From Streptomyces hokutonensis (GTDB lineage: Bacteria; Actinomycetota; Actinomycetes; Streptomycetales; Streptomycetaceae), in NCBI RefSeq assembly GCF_000376565.1, contig NZ_BARG01000028.1, positions 1 through 48,874 of the forward strand: DNA of 48,874 nt, in the 5' to 3' direction. The notes beneath the pieces are model-generated. The model did no database searches. It was given only the letters and a program-made list of their open reading frames with translations, and was not told the origin of the DNA. A program made the translations under genes and the position numbers. Shown here one piece after another: positions 15,615 through 23,858 of the stretch (its first letter is position 1; each line of letters begins with the position of its first letter).

Positions 15615-16298
15615 GTGACAAGGACCACGGTGTACGCCACGACCTCGGCCGTAGCGCTGCCCGAACAGCCCTCGGCCCCGGCCAGGGAGGCATGCCCGGC
15701 GCGCCCGGCACCGGTCGTCCGCGACCTCCGCGAGCGCGCGGGCCGCAGCCCGCACGGACTCCGCTTCGGCCCCCGCGACCTGGTCGTGGTCACCGGCCTG
15801 CCCGGCAGCGGCAAATCCACGCTGATGCGGCGCGCGGTGACCGGCGACGGCGTCCGCGTCGACAGCCAGGACGCCAGGGACCGCTGGGAGACCCGGGCGT
15901 CCCGTATATCCGGACTCCTTCCGTACGCCGTCTACCGCCCGCTGGTCCGCCTCGCCCACTACACCGGACTGCACCGCACCCTGCGCTCCGCGTCCGGAGC
16001 GGTCGTGCACGACTGCGGCACCCAGACCTGGGTGCGCGGCTGGCTCGCCCGCGCCGCCGGCCGCCGCGGCGGCACGCTGCACCTGGTGTTCCTCGACGTC
16101 AGCCCGGACACCGCGCTCGACGGCCAGCGCGAGCGCGGCCGGGGCGTCTCGCGGTACGCGTTCCTGCGCCACCGCCGGGCCGCCGCCCGCCTGTTGCGCG
16201 CCGTGGAGCGCGGCGACCTGCCGCACGGCGTGGGCTCGGCGGTCCTGCTGGACCGGGACGCGGCGGACGTGCTGAGGCGGATCGACTTCGCGGACTGA
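15615..16298 (+). CDS. P-loop kinase-like ATPase (AAA/zeta-toxin-like fold)
   Basis: A 227-residue cytoplasmic protein. The GTG at 15615 has a GGAGG leader ten bases upstream and is preferred over a start at 15573 without one. A variable N-terminus (1-50) leads to DLVVVTGLPGSGKSTLMRRA, a clear Walker A motif (61-69). Downstream, VRVDSQDARDRWETR, the LVFLDVSPDTALDGQRERGR lid-like region and SRYAFLRHRRAAARLL resemble small-molecule kinases and predicted ATP-binding proteins of the zeta/chloramphenicol-phosphotransferase type, in which Arg residues of the lid contact phosphate. The substrate is unknown. It stands alone, divergent from gcvT and 64 bases before an SseB-family gene. No antitoxin-like gene is adjacent, so a toxin role is not supported. 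Confidence 0.88.
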   Translation: MTRTTVYATTSAVALPEQPSAPAREACPARPAPVVRDLRERAGRSPHGLRFGPRDLVVVTGLPGSGKSTLMRRAVTGDGVRVDSQDARDRWETRASRISGLLPYAVYRPLVRLAHYTGLHRTLRSASGAVVHDCGTQTWVRGWLARAAGRRGGTLHLVFLDVSPDTALDGQRERGRGVSRYAFLRHRRAAARLLRAVERGDLPHGVGSAVLLDRDAADVLRRIDFAD

Positions 16299-16329
16299 GC
16301 CGCTAGCCTTTTCCGTCACAGCACGTTTA

Positions 16330-16356
16330 CAGCAGGCGGTTTCACCAGCAGGCGGT
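16330..16356 (+). repeat. 11-base direct repeat before the first SseB gene
   Basis: cagcaggcggt occurs at 16330-16340 and again at 16346-16356, spaced 16 bases start to start, immediately upstream of the ATG at 16363. It may be a short duplication or a leader site; the second copy overlaps the ribosome-binding region. Confidence 0.6.
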
Positions 16357-16362
16357 AGGTAG

Positions 16363-17148
16363 ATGGACTTCCCGGCGGACTTCCCCGGTCAGGCGTACCC
16401 CCACCCGCATCCGCACGGCGGATGGCCCGGCAACGAGCTGGAGGAGGTGCTCTCGGTCTCCCTCGGCCTGCCCTCGGCCGGCGGCCGGATCATCGAGGTG
16501 CTGTCCCGCAGCTTCGTCTGGGTCCCGCTGCCCAGCGGCGGAGGCCCGCACAGCGGACCCCTGGATCTGCCCACGCTCGACATCGAGGGGCAGGCCTTCG
16601 TCCCGGTCTTCAGCTCCGAGGAACAGTTCCGCAAGGTCGTCGGCTCGCATCTGTCGTTCACGATCGCGCCCGCGGTGGAGTTCGCCCGCGGGCTGCCCCC
16701 GCAGGTGGGCATCGCGGTGAACCCGGACGGCGTGGTCGGCATCCCCCTCCCGCCCGCCGCCGTGGCCGAGCTGTGCCGCATCGGCCGTACCGCCCTCGAC
16801 GGCCCCACCAGCGGCGGCCGGGTCCGCCTCTTCGAACCCGACTGGCAGGACGACCCGGTCGACTTCCTCGCCGCGGCCTCCGCCGAGTTCGCCGCCATCG
16901 GCGTGGTCGGCACGGCCCGCCGCTGCCTCGCCGCGATCGAGACCGCCGACCCGGTCATGTTCGTGGGCGTCGAACTCACCAACTGGGACGGCGACCTGAG
17001 GGCGGCCCCCATGGACGCCCTGTCCCGCGCCCTCACCAGGACCGAGGTCAAGTGGCCGGTCAACCTGGTCCTCCTGGACGTGACGCAGGACCCGGTGGCG
17101 GAGTGGATGCGGCAGACAGTGCGCCCCTTCTATACACAGGGTCACTAG
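16363..17148 (+). CDS. SseB-family protein (enhanced serine sensitivity protein-like)
   Basis: A 261-residue soluble protein. The first half matches the SseB N-terminal domain (FVWVPLPSGGG, LPTLDIEGQAFVPVFSSEEQ, TIAPAVEFARGLP, VNPDGVVGIPLPPAAVAEL). The second half (about 150-261: VRLFEPDWQDDPVDFLAAAS, DPVMFVGVELTNWD, PVNLVLLD, PVAEWMRQTVRPFY) is the C-terminal SseB domain. Known: SseB was named in E. coli for a serine-sensitivity effect; its biochemical role is not established. The proximity to sdaA/glyA is suggestive but may be chance. The next gene is a second member of the same family, and the two form a plus-strand unit. Confidence 0.88.
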   Translation: MDFPADFPGQAYPHPHPHGGWPGNELEEVLSVSLGLPSAGGRIIEVLSRSFVWVPLPSGGGPHSGPLDLPTLDIEGQAFVPVFSSEEQFRKVVGSHLSFTIAPAVEFARGLPPQVGIAVNPDGVVGIPLPPAAVAELCRIGRTALDGPTSGGRVRLFEPDWQDDPVDFLAAASAEFAAIGVVGTARRCLAAIETADPVMFVGVELTNWDGDLRAAPMDALSRALTRTEVKWPVNLVLLDVTQDPVAEWMRQTVRPFYTQGH

Positions 17149-17187
17149 AAACTCCGCGAGGGGCAGCCGACCCGGGGGCGCGGGGCT

Positions 17188-17238
17188 GTGTCGATCTGCG
17201 GCTCCGCCGCGGGGCGCGACAAGCCACGACGCACCCGC
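17188..17238 (-). repeat. Dispersed Streptomyces-type intergenic repeat, copy 1
   Basis: In reverse orientation this stretch contains a 16-base block (gccacgacgcacccgc, 17223-17238) and a 23-base block (17188-17210) that recur at the right end of the window: the first identically at 48737-48752, the second with two mismatches at 48832-48854. Nearby cccgcgccccc runs complete the pattern. It lies in the 175-base gap between the two SseB genes and codes for nothing visible. Confidence 0.85.
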
Positions 17239-17323
17239 ACTCGCCAACGGACACTGAGCCCCCACCCATTGGGCGCTTAAGCTGTTTCCGAACGCAGGCC
17301 AACCACCAGAAGGGGCGGTACAC

Positions 17324-18115
17324 GTGAGCGCCAGCGGCACCGCGACCGGCCAGGTCGAGCACATGCTGCGCCAGGTGACGCCCGGGCGCTACGACGCCTA
17401 CGAGGCGCTCCTGCGCGCCCTCGCGACCCCCCACTCCGGCCAGATCTGGATGCTCCTGTGGCACGGCCAGTCCGGCTCCCCGGACGCCCAGTACGGAAAC
17501 ATGCACGTCGAGGGCTACGGCTACGCCCCCTGCGTCACCTCCGCCCAGGAGCTGTCCGCGAGCGGCTGGAACCGCTCGTACGAGGTGGTCGACGGCCTGG
17601 ACGTGGCCCGCACCCTCTACCCCGACCACTTCGGCCTCTGGCTCAACCCGCACGCCCCCGGCGGCGGCGTCGGCATCCCCTGGCTCGACCTGCGCCGCAT
17701 CGCCACCGGCCTGGAGCGCCAGCCCGCCGGGCCGTTGCGCCTGACGGAACCGGCGATCGAGGTCCCGCAGTTCTACGGCCTGCTCACCCAGAACGCCCAC
17801 CGTACCCCGGCGGTCCGCACCCTCCGCCGCGCCTGGGTGCAGCCCGCGCTCGGGGCGCCGTATCTCGCGATCGGTCTGGATGTCTACGACACCAGCCCGC
17901 CCGCCGTCGACTCGGTGCGCGCGATGATGCAGCAGTCCATCGGCGCGGTCCCGGACGGCCTGCCGGTGTCGACCGTGGCGATGTCCGACGACTACGACCC
18001 GGTGGCCCTGTGGCTGCGGGCGAACGCCCGCCCGTTCTACGACCGCGAGGCCCACGCGGCGCCGGCGCAGGTGTCGACGCCGGGTGGATACGGCTATCCG
18101 CCTCCGAGGTACTGA
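17324..18115 (+). CDS. Second SseB-family protein
   Basis: A 263-residue protein starting at GTG 17324 behind aaggggcgg. It has the same two-domain plan as its neighbour. The N-terminal part (GQIWMLLWHGQSGSPDAQYG, VEGYGYAPCVTSAQEL, FGLWLNPHAPGGGVGIPW) holds an extra YGNMHVEGYGYAP stretch. The C-terminal SseB domain ends in DDYDPVALWLRANARPFYD, aligned with DPVAEWMRQTVRPFY of the first protein. The tail is Gly/Tyr/Pro-rich (GGYGYPPPRY). The two are diverged paralogues, possibly partners. The gene ends five bases before a strong terminator. The molecular role is unknown. Confidence 0.87.
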   Translation: MSASGTATGQVEHMLRQVTPGRYDAYEALLRALATPHSGQIWMLLWHGQSGSPDAQYGNMHVEGYGYAPCVTSAQELSASGWNRSYEVVDGLDVARTLYPDHFGLWLNPHAPGGGVGIPWLDLRRIATGLERQPAGPLRLTEPAIEVPQFYGLLTQNAHRTPAVRTLRRAWVQPALGAPYLAIGLDVYDTSPPAVDSVRAMMQQSIGAVPDGLPVSTVAMSDDYDPVALWLRANARPFYDREAHAAPAQVSTPGGYGYPPPRY

Positions 18116-18120
18116 AAGAC

Positions 18121-18156
18121 GATGGGGCCCGCTCTTTGAAAAGAGCGGGCCCCATC
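18121..18156 (+). terminator. Strong intrinsic terminator after the SseB pair
   Basis: Perfect 16-bp stem: 18121-18136 pairs with 18141-18156 around a tgaa loop, followed by gtttgttt. It begins five bases after the stop of the second SseB gene. It could also serve the convergent secreted-protein gene ending at 18195, whose antisense reading gives the same stem. Confidence 0.95.
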
Positions 18157-18194
18157 GTTTGTTTCCGGCGTGCGCTTATACCGTCACGAATCTC

Positions 18195-18791
18195 TTACTT
18201 CGGCTTCGGGGTGCAGGTCTCGTTCCTGCTCTGGCACGAGGCGAAAATCGGGTATGCGGTAATGGCGTGCACGGTGTTCGACTTCACCTTCACCACGCTG
18301 CAGTTCGACTTCTCCAGCCATTTGGTGGTGGTGAAGGGCGTGTACTGGACCTTCGGCTGGACGTATCCGTAGTAATGGCCGGCCACCGGCAGGGAGAAGG
18401 AGACGCTGTTGTCCTTCTTGGTCGACTTGGTCACGTTGTACGCGTAGCTGCCGTCGACCTTGATCTTCATGATCTTCTTGATCTCCCACTCGAGGCTCAC
18501 GCCCACCGAGAAGGTGTGGGAGGTCTGGCGCACCGTGCTGAAGGCCAGGGTGTAGTTGAGCGTGGCCTTGGACGAACTGCTGTTGTACGCGCCGACGCGG
18601 TTGCCGAGGGTCGAGTAGTACGGCTTGCCCGCCTTCTTGACCGTGTAGGTGATTTCCCCGCCCGGACAGGACATCGGGCTCTTCGAGCCGGATGTCGCCG
18701 CACTGGCGGCAGGGGCCATGGCGACCGCGCCCGTCATGACGGCAGCCAGCGCCATTGCCGAATGGGCGGTTCTGTTCATACGAAGCGACAT
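18195..18791 (-). CDS. Small secreted beta-rich protein of unknown function
   Basis: A 198-residue protein starting at ATG 18791 behind ggggaatc. Residues 1-31 are a Sec signal peptide (MSLRMNR, a hydrophobic run of Ala/Met/Val, and cleavage after ASA). The mature part has alternating polar/apolar strands rich in Ser, Thr, Tyr, Lys and Val: EITYTVKKAGKPYY, KATLNYTLAFSTVRQTSHT, VSLEWEIKKIMKIKVDGSY, AYNVTKSTKKDNSVSFSLP. It ends with three Cys that could pair with the one near its start (SPMSCPGGE). The long Ser/Thr-rich strand pairs recall the membrane-inserting hairpins of aerolysin/ETX-type beta-pore proteins, but I cannot prove that. Codon use is less GC-biased (AAG, TCG and TAC remain typical) and the leader is AT-rich. 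No neighbour explains its job. Confidence 0.8.
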   Translation of the reverse strand: MSLRMNRTAHSAMALAAVMTGAVAMAPAASAATSGSKSPMSCPGGEITYTVKKAGKPYYSTLGNRVGAYNSSSSKATLNYTLAFSTVRQTSHTFSVGVSLEWEIKKIMKIKVDGSYAYNVTKSTKKDNSVSFSLPVAGHYYGYVQPKVQYTPFTTTKWLEKSNCSVVKVKSNTVHAITAYPIFASCQSRNETCTPKPK

Positions 18792-19875
18792 TCGTGATTC
18801 CCCGTTTCTCGGCTTGGGCGAGCAGATTGCTCTCCGCCGATGGGGAGGAAGGTATCGGGCCGAAATAAAACGTGGCAAGCGGATTCGAATTCCTCCCCGC
18901 GCCCACCCTCAAGCGACGCTCAAATTCCGCTTTCCCTCGACATGGCACGGTTCGGGGATTGCCTCGAATGTCCGCCCTGCGGGCCGGGAGAAAGGTGGGC
19001 TTCTTGTCGTGAACTGGACATCACGACCTCGCGGTGTGGTGTACATCACGCCTTTCGGCCTCGCCCTGGGGCGGTGCTCCTGGGGGTTTGGTCAAGGGGT
19101 GGTTGGGGCGAGGTCGACGTAGGTGGCGGGCGGGGAGGGTGTCATCGCCGGAAAGAGGGTGGGCATCCAGCGGTCCCTCGATCCAGTGCGGTGAAGTCGG
19201 CGCCCGCCGGACGCTCGGCCGTGCGGGGCGCCTTTGGGGGATCGGGGCGACCGGTCGTAGACGTCCGGCCCTGTGGATCAGGGTCTGCGAGCCGGACTGG
19301 TCCGGTGGGTGGGCCGCGCAGTCGGTCGGAGAGGTGATCCGTCGCGTCGTCGATCCCGGCGGGTGGGTGGCGTGGCGTCCCGGGTCGCGTGCGGCTGCCG
19401 ACGGCGGGGCCCGGATCGGTGTCGTCCGGTCGGTGACGGGGGCGCTGTGCGGCCGTCCGGCGTGGCGTTGCGGCCGCCGGCGAGCGCCCGCCCGGGCGGG
19501 CGGGTACGGCTGCTCACCCGTCCGTGGTGGATACTTGCCCGGCGAGTCCTCTTCCCCGCTTCTCCGCAGGATTTACGCCGACGACACATTTCTTCGCGCG
19601 TAGATCGCGGTCCGATGCCCTAAAAAGGCACCGGATCGGTGTTCTGTCCCAACTGCCCCGCGTCCGGGGGGCGTTACCCGTTGTCCGTATAACGGAACCC
19701 TCCAGCCCGCATCACGTTTACGCATCCATTCACCGCCAAGTCTGGCAGCAGATCACCAAAGCGTTGAAGACTCCCGCACCAGGGGCCGTGTGCCCCGATG
19801 TACGACGGACTGATCATGGCCGCCACAGCGGCAAGTGTGGGCCGGCTACCGCCGGTTGAGAGGGGTCCCTGCCAG
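18792..19875. other. 1.1-kb non-coding stretch upstream of the oligopeptide transporter
   Basis: No convincing gene is seen; the longer open frames lack codon bias and are shadows of GC-rich sequence. The first 150 bases are AT-richer and hold the promoter side of the secreted-protein gene, including a 9-bp inverted repeat (ggggaggaa at 18842-18850, ttcctcccc at 18890-18898). A near-palindrome gtggtgtacatcac lies at 19036-19049. About 19080-19560 is a G/C-rich stretch of repeated ggtcgg/ccgtcc words without clear structure. From 19610 GC drops and an imperfect palindrome ccgttgtccgtataacgg (19678-19695) precedes the transporter's first gene, a possible operator or promoter. Confidence 0.6.
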
Positions 19876-20883
19876 ATGACGGCACCATTGCACGAGCCGA
19901 CCGCGGAAGCGGCCCCGAGCGCAGCCGAGGAAGCGGCGATCGCCAACGCCGGTGACAAGGCCGTGCAGGGGCGTTCCCTGGGCCGGATCGCCTGGGAGCG
20001 CCTCAAGCGCGACAAACTCGCCCTCACGGGCGGCATTGTCGTGCTCGTCCTCATTCTGGTCGCGGTTTTCGCCCCGATGATCGCCAGCCTCATCGGACAG
20101 GATCCGGACACCTTCCACGAGACCCTGATCGACCCGCTGTTCGGCACCCCCAAGGGGTCGCTGGGCGGCATCAGCGGCGACCACCTGCTGGGTGTCGAGC
20201 CCGTCAACGGCCGCGACATCTTCGCGCGGATCCTCTACGGCTCCCGGATCTCGCTCCTCGTCGGCTTCCTGTCCGCGATCGTCGCCGTCGTGCTCGGCAC
20301 CGTCCTCGGCATCCTGGCCGGCTTCTTCGGCGGCTGGGTCGACTCGGTGATCAGCCGGGTCATGGACGGTCTGCTGGCCTTCCCGCAGCTGCTCTTCATC
20401 ATCGCGCTGGTCTCCGTGATGCCGAACGAGATGCTGGGCCTGAGCGGTTCCAGCGTGCGGGTGTTCGTGATGATCCTGGTGATCGGCTTCTTCGGCTGGC
20501 CGTACATCGGACGCGTGGTGCGCGGACAGACCCTGTCGATGCGTGAGCGCGAGTACGTCGAGGCCGCCCGCTCGCTGGGCGCCGGACGCTTCTACATCCT
20601 GTTCAAGGAACTGCTGCCCAACCTGGTCGCGCCGATCATCGTGTACACGACGATGATGATCCCCACCAACATCCTCACCGAGGCGGCACTCAGCTTCCTG
20701 GGCGTCGGCGTCAAGCCGCCCACGTCCTCCTGGGGACAGATGCTCTCCACCGCGATCGACTACTACGACTCGGACCCCATGTACATGGTGGTTCCCGGCG
20801 TGGCGATCTTCATCACCGTTCTGGCCTTCAACCTCTTCGGCGACGGCGTGCGGGACGCGCTGGACCCGAAGGCTTCCCGCTGA
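19876..20883 (+). CDS. Oligopeptide ABC transporter permease (DppC/OppC type)
   Basis: A 335-residue inner-membrane permease. The ATG at 19876 follows gaggggtcc; a further in-frame ATG 78 bases upstream lacks a leader. A long cytoplasmic N-terminus (1-50) precedes TM1 (LALTGGIVVLVLILVAVFAP). The LLGVEPVNGRDIFARILYG segment and five further membrane helices follow. The EAA loop reads EREYVEAARSLGAGRFYILF with the conserved G, which docks to the ATPase subunit. It is placed first, before the binding protein, and its B-type partner comes third; both would be needed for the pore. Probable substrates are oligopeptides. Confidence 0.95.
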   Translation: MTAPLHEPTAEAAPSAAEEAAIANAGDKAVQGRSLGRIAWERLKRDKLALTGGIVVLVLILVAVFAPMIASLIGQDPDTFHETLIDPLFGTPKGSLGGISGDHLLGVEPVNGRDIFARILYGSRISLLVGFLSAIVAVVLGTVLGILAGFFGGWVDSVISRVMDGLLAFPQLLFIIALVSVMPNEMLGLSGSSVRVFVMILVIGFFGWPYIGRVVRGQTLSMREREYVEAARSLGAGRFYILFKELLPNLVAPIIVYTTMMIPTNILTEAALSFLGVGVKPPTSSWGQMLSTAIDYYDSDPMYMVVPGVAIFITVLAFNLFGDGVRDALDPKASR

Positions 20884-20952
20884 ACCGCATTGACCCAAGC
20901 GTCCCGTGCCATCTACACGGGGTCTCTCATCAAATCCGGAGGATCCGAGATC

Positions 20953-22749
20953 GTGACTACCCAACGCACCTCAGGGCGGCGTAGGCAGGCCTTTGCCGCT
21001 GCTGCCGCGGTCGCCGGCATGCTGGCCTTGGCAGCGTGCGGCGGCGGCAACAGCAGCGACGACGGCGGTTCGAAGACCGGTGCCGCCGGCTTCGACGCGG
21101 CGAACAACAAGGTCGCCCAGGCCTCGCTGGTCAAGAAGGGCGGCGAGCTCAAGTTCGTCTCCGCCCAGGACGCCGACTTCTGGGACACCACGCGCGGTTA
21201 CTACGGCTTCATGTGGGACTTCTCGCGGTACTACAGCCGTCAGCTGCTCACCTTCAAGACCGAGCCGGGTGCCGCGGGCGCCGAGCTCACGCCCGACCTC
21301 GCCACCGACGAGGGCCAGGTCTCGTCCGACGGCAAGACCTACACCTTCCACCTGCGTGACGGAATCACCTGGGAGGACGGCAAGGCCATCACCTCCCAGG
21401 ACATCAAGTACGGCATCGAGCGGGTCTGGGCGCAGGACGTGCTGTCCGGCGGTCCGATCTACCTCCAGCAGATGCTCGACCCGAACAACACCTACAAGGG
21501 TCCCTACAAGGACACCTCGAAGGACAAGCTCGGCCTGAAGGCGATCTCCACGCCCGACGCCAAGACGATCGTCTTCCACCTGCCCGTGGCGAACTCGGAC
21601 TTCAAGCAGGTCCTCGCCATGGTCACGGCGTCCCCGGTCCGCCAGGACAAGGACACCAAGGCGAAGTACACGCTGCACCCCTTCTCCTCCGGCCCGTACA
21701 AGTTCCAGTCGTACAGCCCCGGCAAGAAGCTGGTGCTGGTGCGCAACACCAACTGGAAGGCGTCGTCCGACCCGGTGCGCAAGGCGTACCCGGACAAGAT
21801 CTCGCTGACCATCTCCTCGAACCAGTCCGACATGGACCAGCGTCTGATCAACGGCGACTACGACATAGACGCCGGCCAGACGGGTCTGGGTCCGCAGGGC
21901 CGCACCATCGCCCTGAAGGAGCACAAGGCCAACCTGGACAACCCGATCTCCGGCTTCATCCGCTACGCGGTCTTCCCGCAGAGCGTCAAGCCGTTCGACA
22001 ACATCGAGTGCCGCAAGGCGGTCATCTACGCGGCCGACCACGTGTCGCTGCAGACCGCGCGCGGTGGCCCGATCGCCGGTGGTGACATCGGCACCAACAT
22101 GCTCCCGCCCGCCATCGCCGGTGGCGAGGGCCAGAAGTACGACCCGTACGGGATCTCCGGTGCCAACAAGACCGGCAACGACGACCTGGCCAAGAAGGCC
22201 CTGAAGGCCTGTGGTCAGCCGAACGGCTTCAAGACCACCATCGCCGTCCGCAACAACAAGACGCAGGAGGTGGCCACGGCCACGTCCCTGCAGGCGGCAC
22301 TGAAGAAGGTCGGCATCCAGGCCGACATCTACCAGTACGACGGTTCGCAGAGCTCCGGCATCATCGGCTCCCCCTCGAACGTCGCGAAGAAGAAGCTCGG
22401 CATCATCATCATGGGCTGGGGTGCGGACTTCCCGACCGTCCAGGGCTACGGCGCCCCGCTGTGGGACAGCAAGTACATCCTGCAGAGCGGTAACAACAAC
22501 TTCGCCCTGATCAAGGACAAGACGATCGACGGGCTGTTCAACCAGTACAACACTGCGCTGGACGAGTCGAAGAAGACGCAGATCGCCACGGAGATCAACC
22601 ACAAGGTGATGGAGGGCGCGTACTACCTGCCCTTCACCTTCGAGCGACTCCTGAACTGGCGCTCCTCGCGTATCGCCAACGTCTACACGACGAACGCGTA
22701 CAGCGGCTACTACGACTTCGTCAACATCGGTCTGAAGTCCACGAAGTAA
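20953..22749 (+). CDS. Peptide-binding lipoprotein (SBP family 5)
   Basis: A 598-residue extracellular solute-binding lipoprotein. The GTG at 20953 follows a GGAGGA leader and gives a signal peptide with lipobox LAAC, lipidated at C29. A Gly/Ser/Asp linker follows. The mature domain has family-5 features: GGELKFVSAQDADFWDTTR, YTFHLRDGITWEDGKAITSQ, DIKYGIERV, FSSGPYKFQSYSPGKKLVLV and NTNW. It captures peptides and delivers them to the membrane channel. It lies between the two permease genes. A stable hairpin follows it at 22809-22835, which would favour a higher level of binding protein than of the downstream subunits. Confidence 0.96.
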   Translation: MTTQRTSGRRRQAFAAAAAVAGMLALAACGGGNSSDDGGSKTGAAGFDAANNKVAQASLVKKGGELKFVSAQDADFWDTTRGYYGFMWDFSRYYSRQLLTFKTEPGAAGAELTPDLATDEGQVSSDGKTYTFHLRDGITWEDGKAITSQDIKYGIERVWAQDVLSGGPIYLQQMLDPNNTYKGPYKDTSKDKLGLKAISTPDAKTIVFHLPVANSDFKQVLAMVTASPVRQDKDTKAKYTLHPFSSGPYKFQSYSPGKKLVLVRNTNWKASSDPVRKAYPDKISLTISSNQSDMDQRLINGDYDIDAGQTGLGPQGRTIALKEHKANLDNPISGFIRYAVFPQSVKPFDNIECRKAVIYAADHVSLQTARGGPIAGGDIGTNMLPPAIAGGEGQKYDPYGISGANKTGNDDLAKKALKACGQPNGFKTTIAVRNNKTQEVATATSLQAALKKVGIQADIYQYDGSQSSGIIGSPSNVAKKKLGIIIMGWGADFPTVQGYGAPLWDSKYILQSGNNNFALIKDKTIDGLFNQYNTALDESKKTQIATEINHKVMEGAYYLPFTFERLLNWRSSRIANVYTTNAYSGYYDFVNIGLKSTK

Positions 22750-22808
22750 TCCCGGCACACCCGCCGTACGGCACGAAAGGCAGGTGAAGGCCGGCGCGGC
22801 GGGGCCGT

Positions 22809-22835
22809 GGGCCACCGGACGACCTCCGGTGGCCC
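22809..22835 (+). terminator. 11-bp hairpin between binding protein and second permease
   Basis: gggccaccgga (22809-22819) pairs perfectly with tccggtggccc (22825-22835) around a five-base loop. It lies inside the operon, 60 bases after the binding-protein stop and 25 bases before the permease start, with no T-tract. It likely acts as a partial terminator or 3' stabiliser. Confidence 0.75.
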
Positions 22836-22859
22836 CGGTCCCGCAGCGGGCCGTTAGCT

Positions 22860-23858
22860 GTGCTCGCTTACCTCATCAGGCGGCTGTTCGCCGCCGCAGT
22901 GATGCTGGTCGTCATCATCCTGGTGGTCTTCAGCATCTTCTTCCTCGTCCCCAAGTGGGCGGGCGTGGACATCGCCACGAGTTTCGTGGGCAAGCAGGCC
23001 GACCCTCATGCCGTAGCGGCGGTGCGGGAGAAGCTGGGTCTGAGCGACCCGATCTTCATCCAGGTCTGGCACTTCTTCAAGGGCATTTTCGTCGGCCGCA
23101 CCTACTCGGCCGGCGGCGACGTCACCCACTGTGCCGCGCCGTGCTTCGGCTACTCCTTCCGTAGCGAGCAGTCCGTATGGCCGGTGCTCACCGACCGCTT
23201 CCCGGTGACCCTGGGACTCGCGCTCGGTGCCGCTGTGCTGTGGCTGGTCTTCGGTGTCGCGGCGGGTGTGCTCTCCGCGCTCAAGCGGGGCACGATCTGG
23301 GACCGGTCGGCCATGGTGATCGCGCTCGGTGGCGTGTCCCTGCCCATCTACTTCACGGGTCTGCTCTCCCTGGCGATCTTCAGTTACGGGCTGAACTGGA
23401 TCAACGGCCAGTACGTGCCGCTGGACCAGAGCTTCTCCGGCTGGCTGGGCGGCATGATCCTGCCCTGGATCACCCTCGCCTTCCTCTACGCCGCGATGTA
23501 CGCCCGTATCACCCGCGCCACCATGCTGGAGATCCTCGGTGAGGACTACATCCGCACGGCACGCGCGAAGGGCCTCAAGGAACAGGTCGTCATCGGCAAG
23601 CACGCCATGCGCTCCACGATGACGCCGATCCTCACCATGCTCGGCATGGACCTCGGTGCCCTCATCGGTGGCGCGATCCTGACCGAGACGACGTTCAGCC
23701 TGCCCGGCCTCGGCCAGGCGGTGCTCACCGCCATCAAGAACCAGGACCTGCCCATTATTCTGGGCGTCACCCTGATCACTTCTCTCGCGGTGCTGCTTGC
23801 CAACCTCGTGGTGGACATCCTGTACGCCGTGATCGACCCCCGAGTGAGGCTCTCATGA
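22860..23858 (+). CDS. Oligopeptide ABC transporter permease (DppB/OppB type)
   Basis: A 332-residue permease starting at GTG 22860 (weak leader). It begins with MLAYLIRRLFAAAVMLVVII, the standard DppB opening helix. EKLGLSDPIFIQVWHFFKG is followed by an extra periplasmic segment with CAAPC, then five further TM helices. The EAA loop reads GEDYIRTARAKGLKEQVVIG. The usual length is about 310, so the extra residues lie in the first external loop (GGDVTHCAAPCFGYSF), whose two Cys could form a disulfide. It pairs with the C-type permease at 19876-20883, and its stop overlaps the next gene by four bases. Confidence 0.95.
   Translation: MLAYLIRRLFAAAVMLVVIILVVFSIFFLVPKWAGVDIATSFVGKQADPHAVAAVREKLGLSDPIFIQVWHFFKGIFVGRTYSAGGDVTHCAAPCFGYSFRSEQSVWPVLTDRFPVTLGLALGAAVLWLVFGVAAGVLSALKRGTIWDRSAMVIALGGVSLPIYFTGLLSLAIFSYGLNWINGQYVPLDQSFSGWLGGMILPWITLAFLYAAMYARITRATMLEILGEDYIRTARAKGLKEQVVIGKHAMRSTMTPILTMLGMDLGALIGGAILTETTFSLPGLGQAVLTAIKNQDLPIILGVTLITSLAVLLANLVVDILYAVIDPRVRLS

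Noticed and set aside
15615..16298. Zeta-toxin assignment for the P-loop protein
   Set aside because: The fold is compatible, but no antitoxin gene is adjacent and the lid residues are not diagnostic.
18842..18898. tRNA-like segment: ggggaggaa ... ttcgaattcctcccc with a T-loop-like ttcgaat
   Set aside because: Only 57 bases; no room for D and anticodon arms, and the would-be T stem overlaps the acceptor strand. Kept only as a 9-bp inverted repeat.
19034..19603. Open frames of 189 and 116 codons in the gap before the transporter
   Set aside because: No ribosome sites, and the third-position composition is unlike neighbouring genes.
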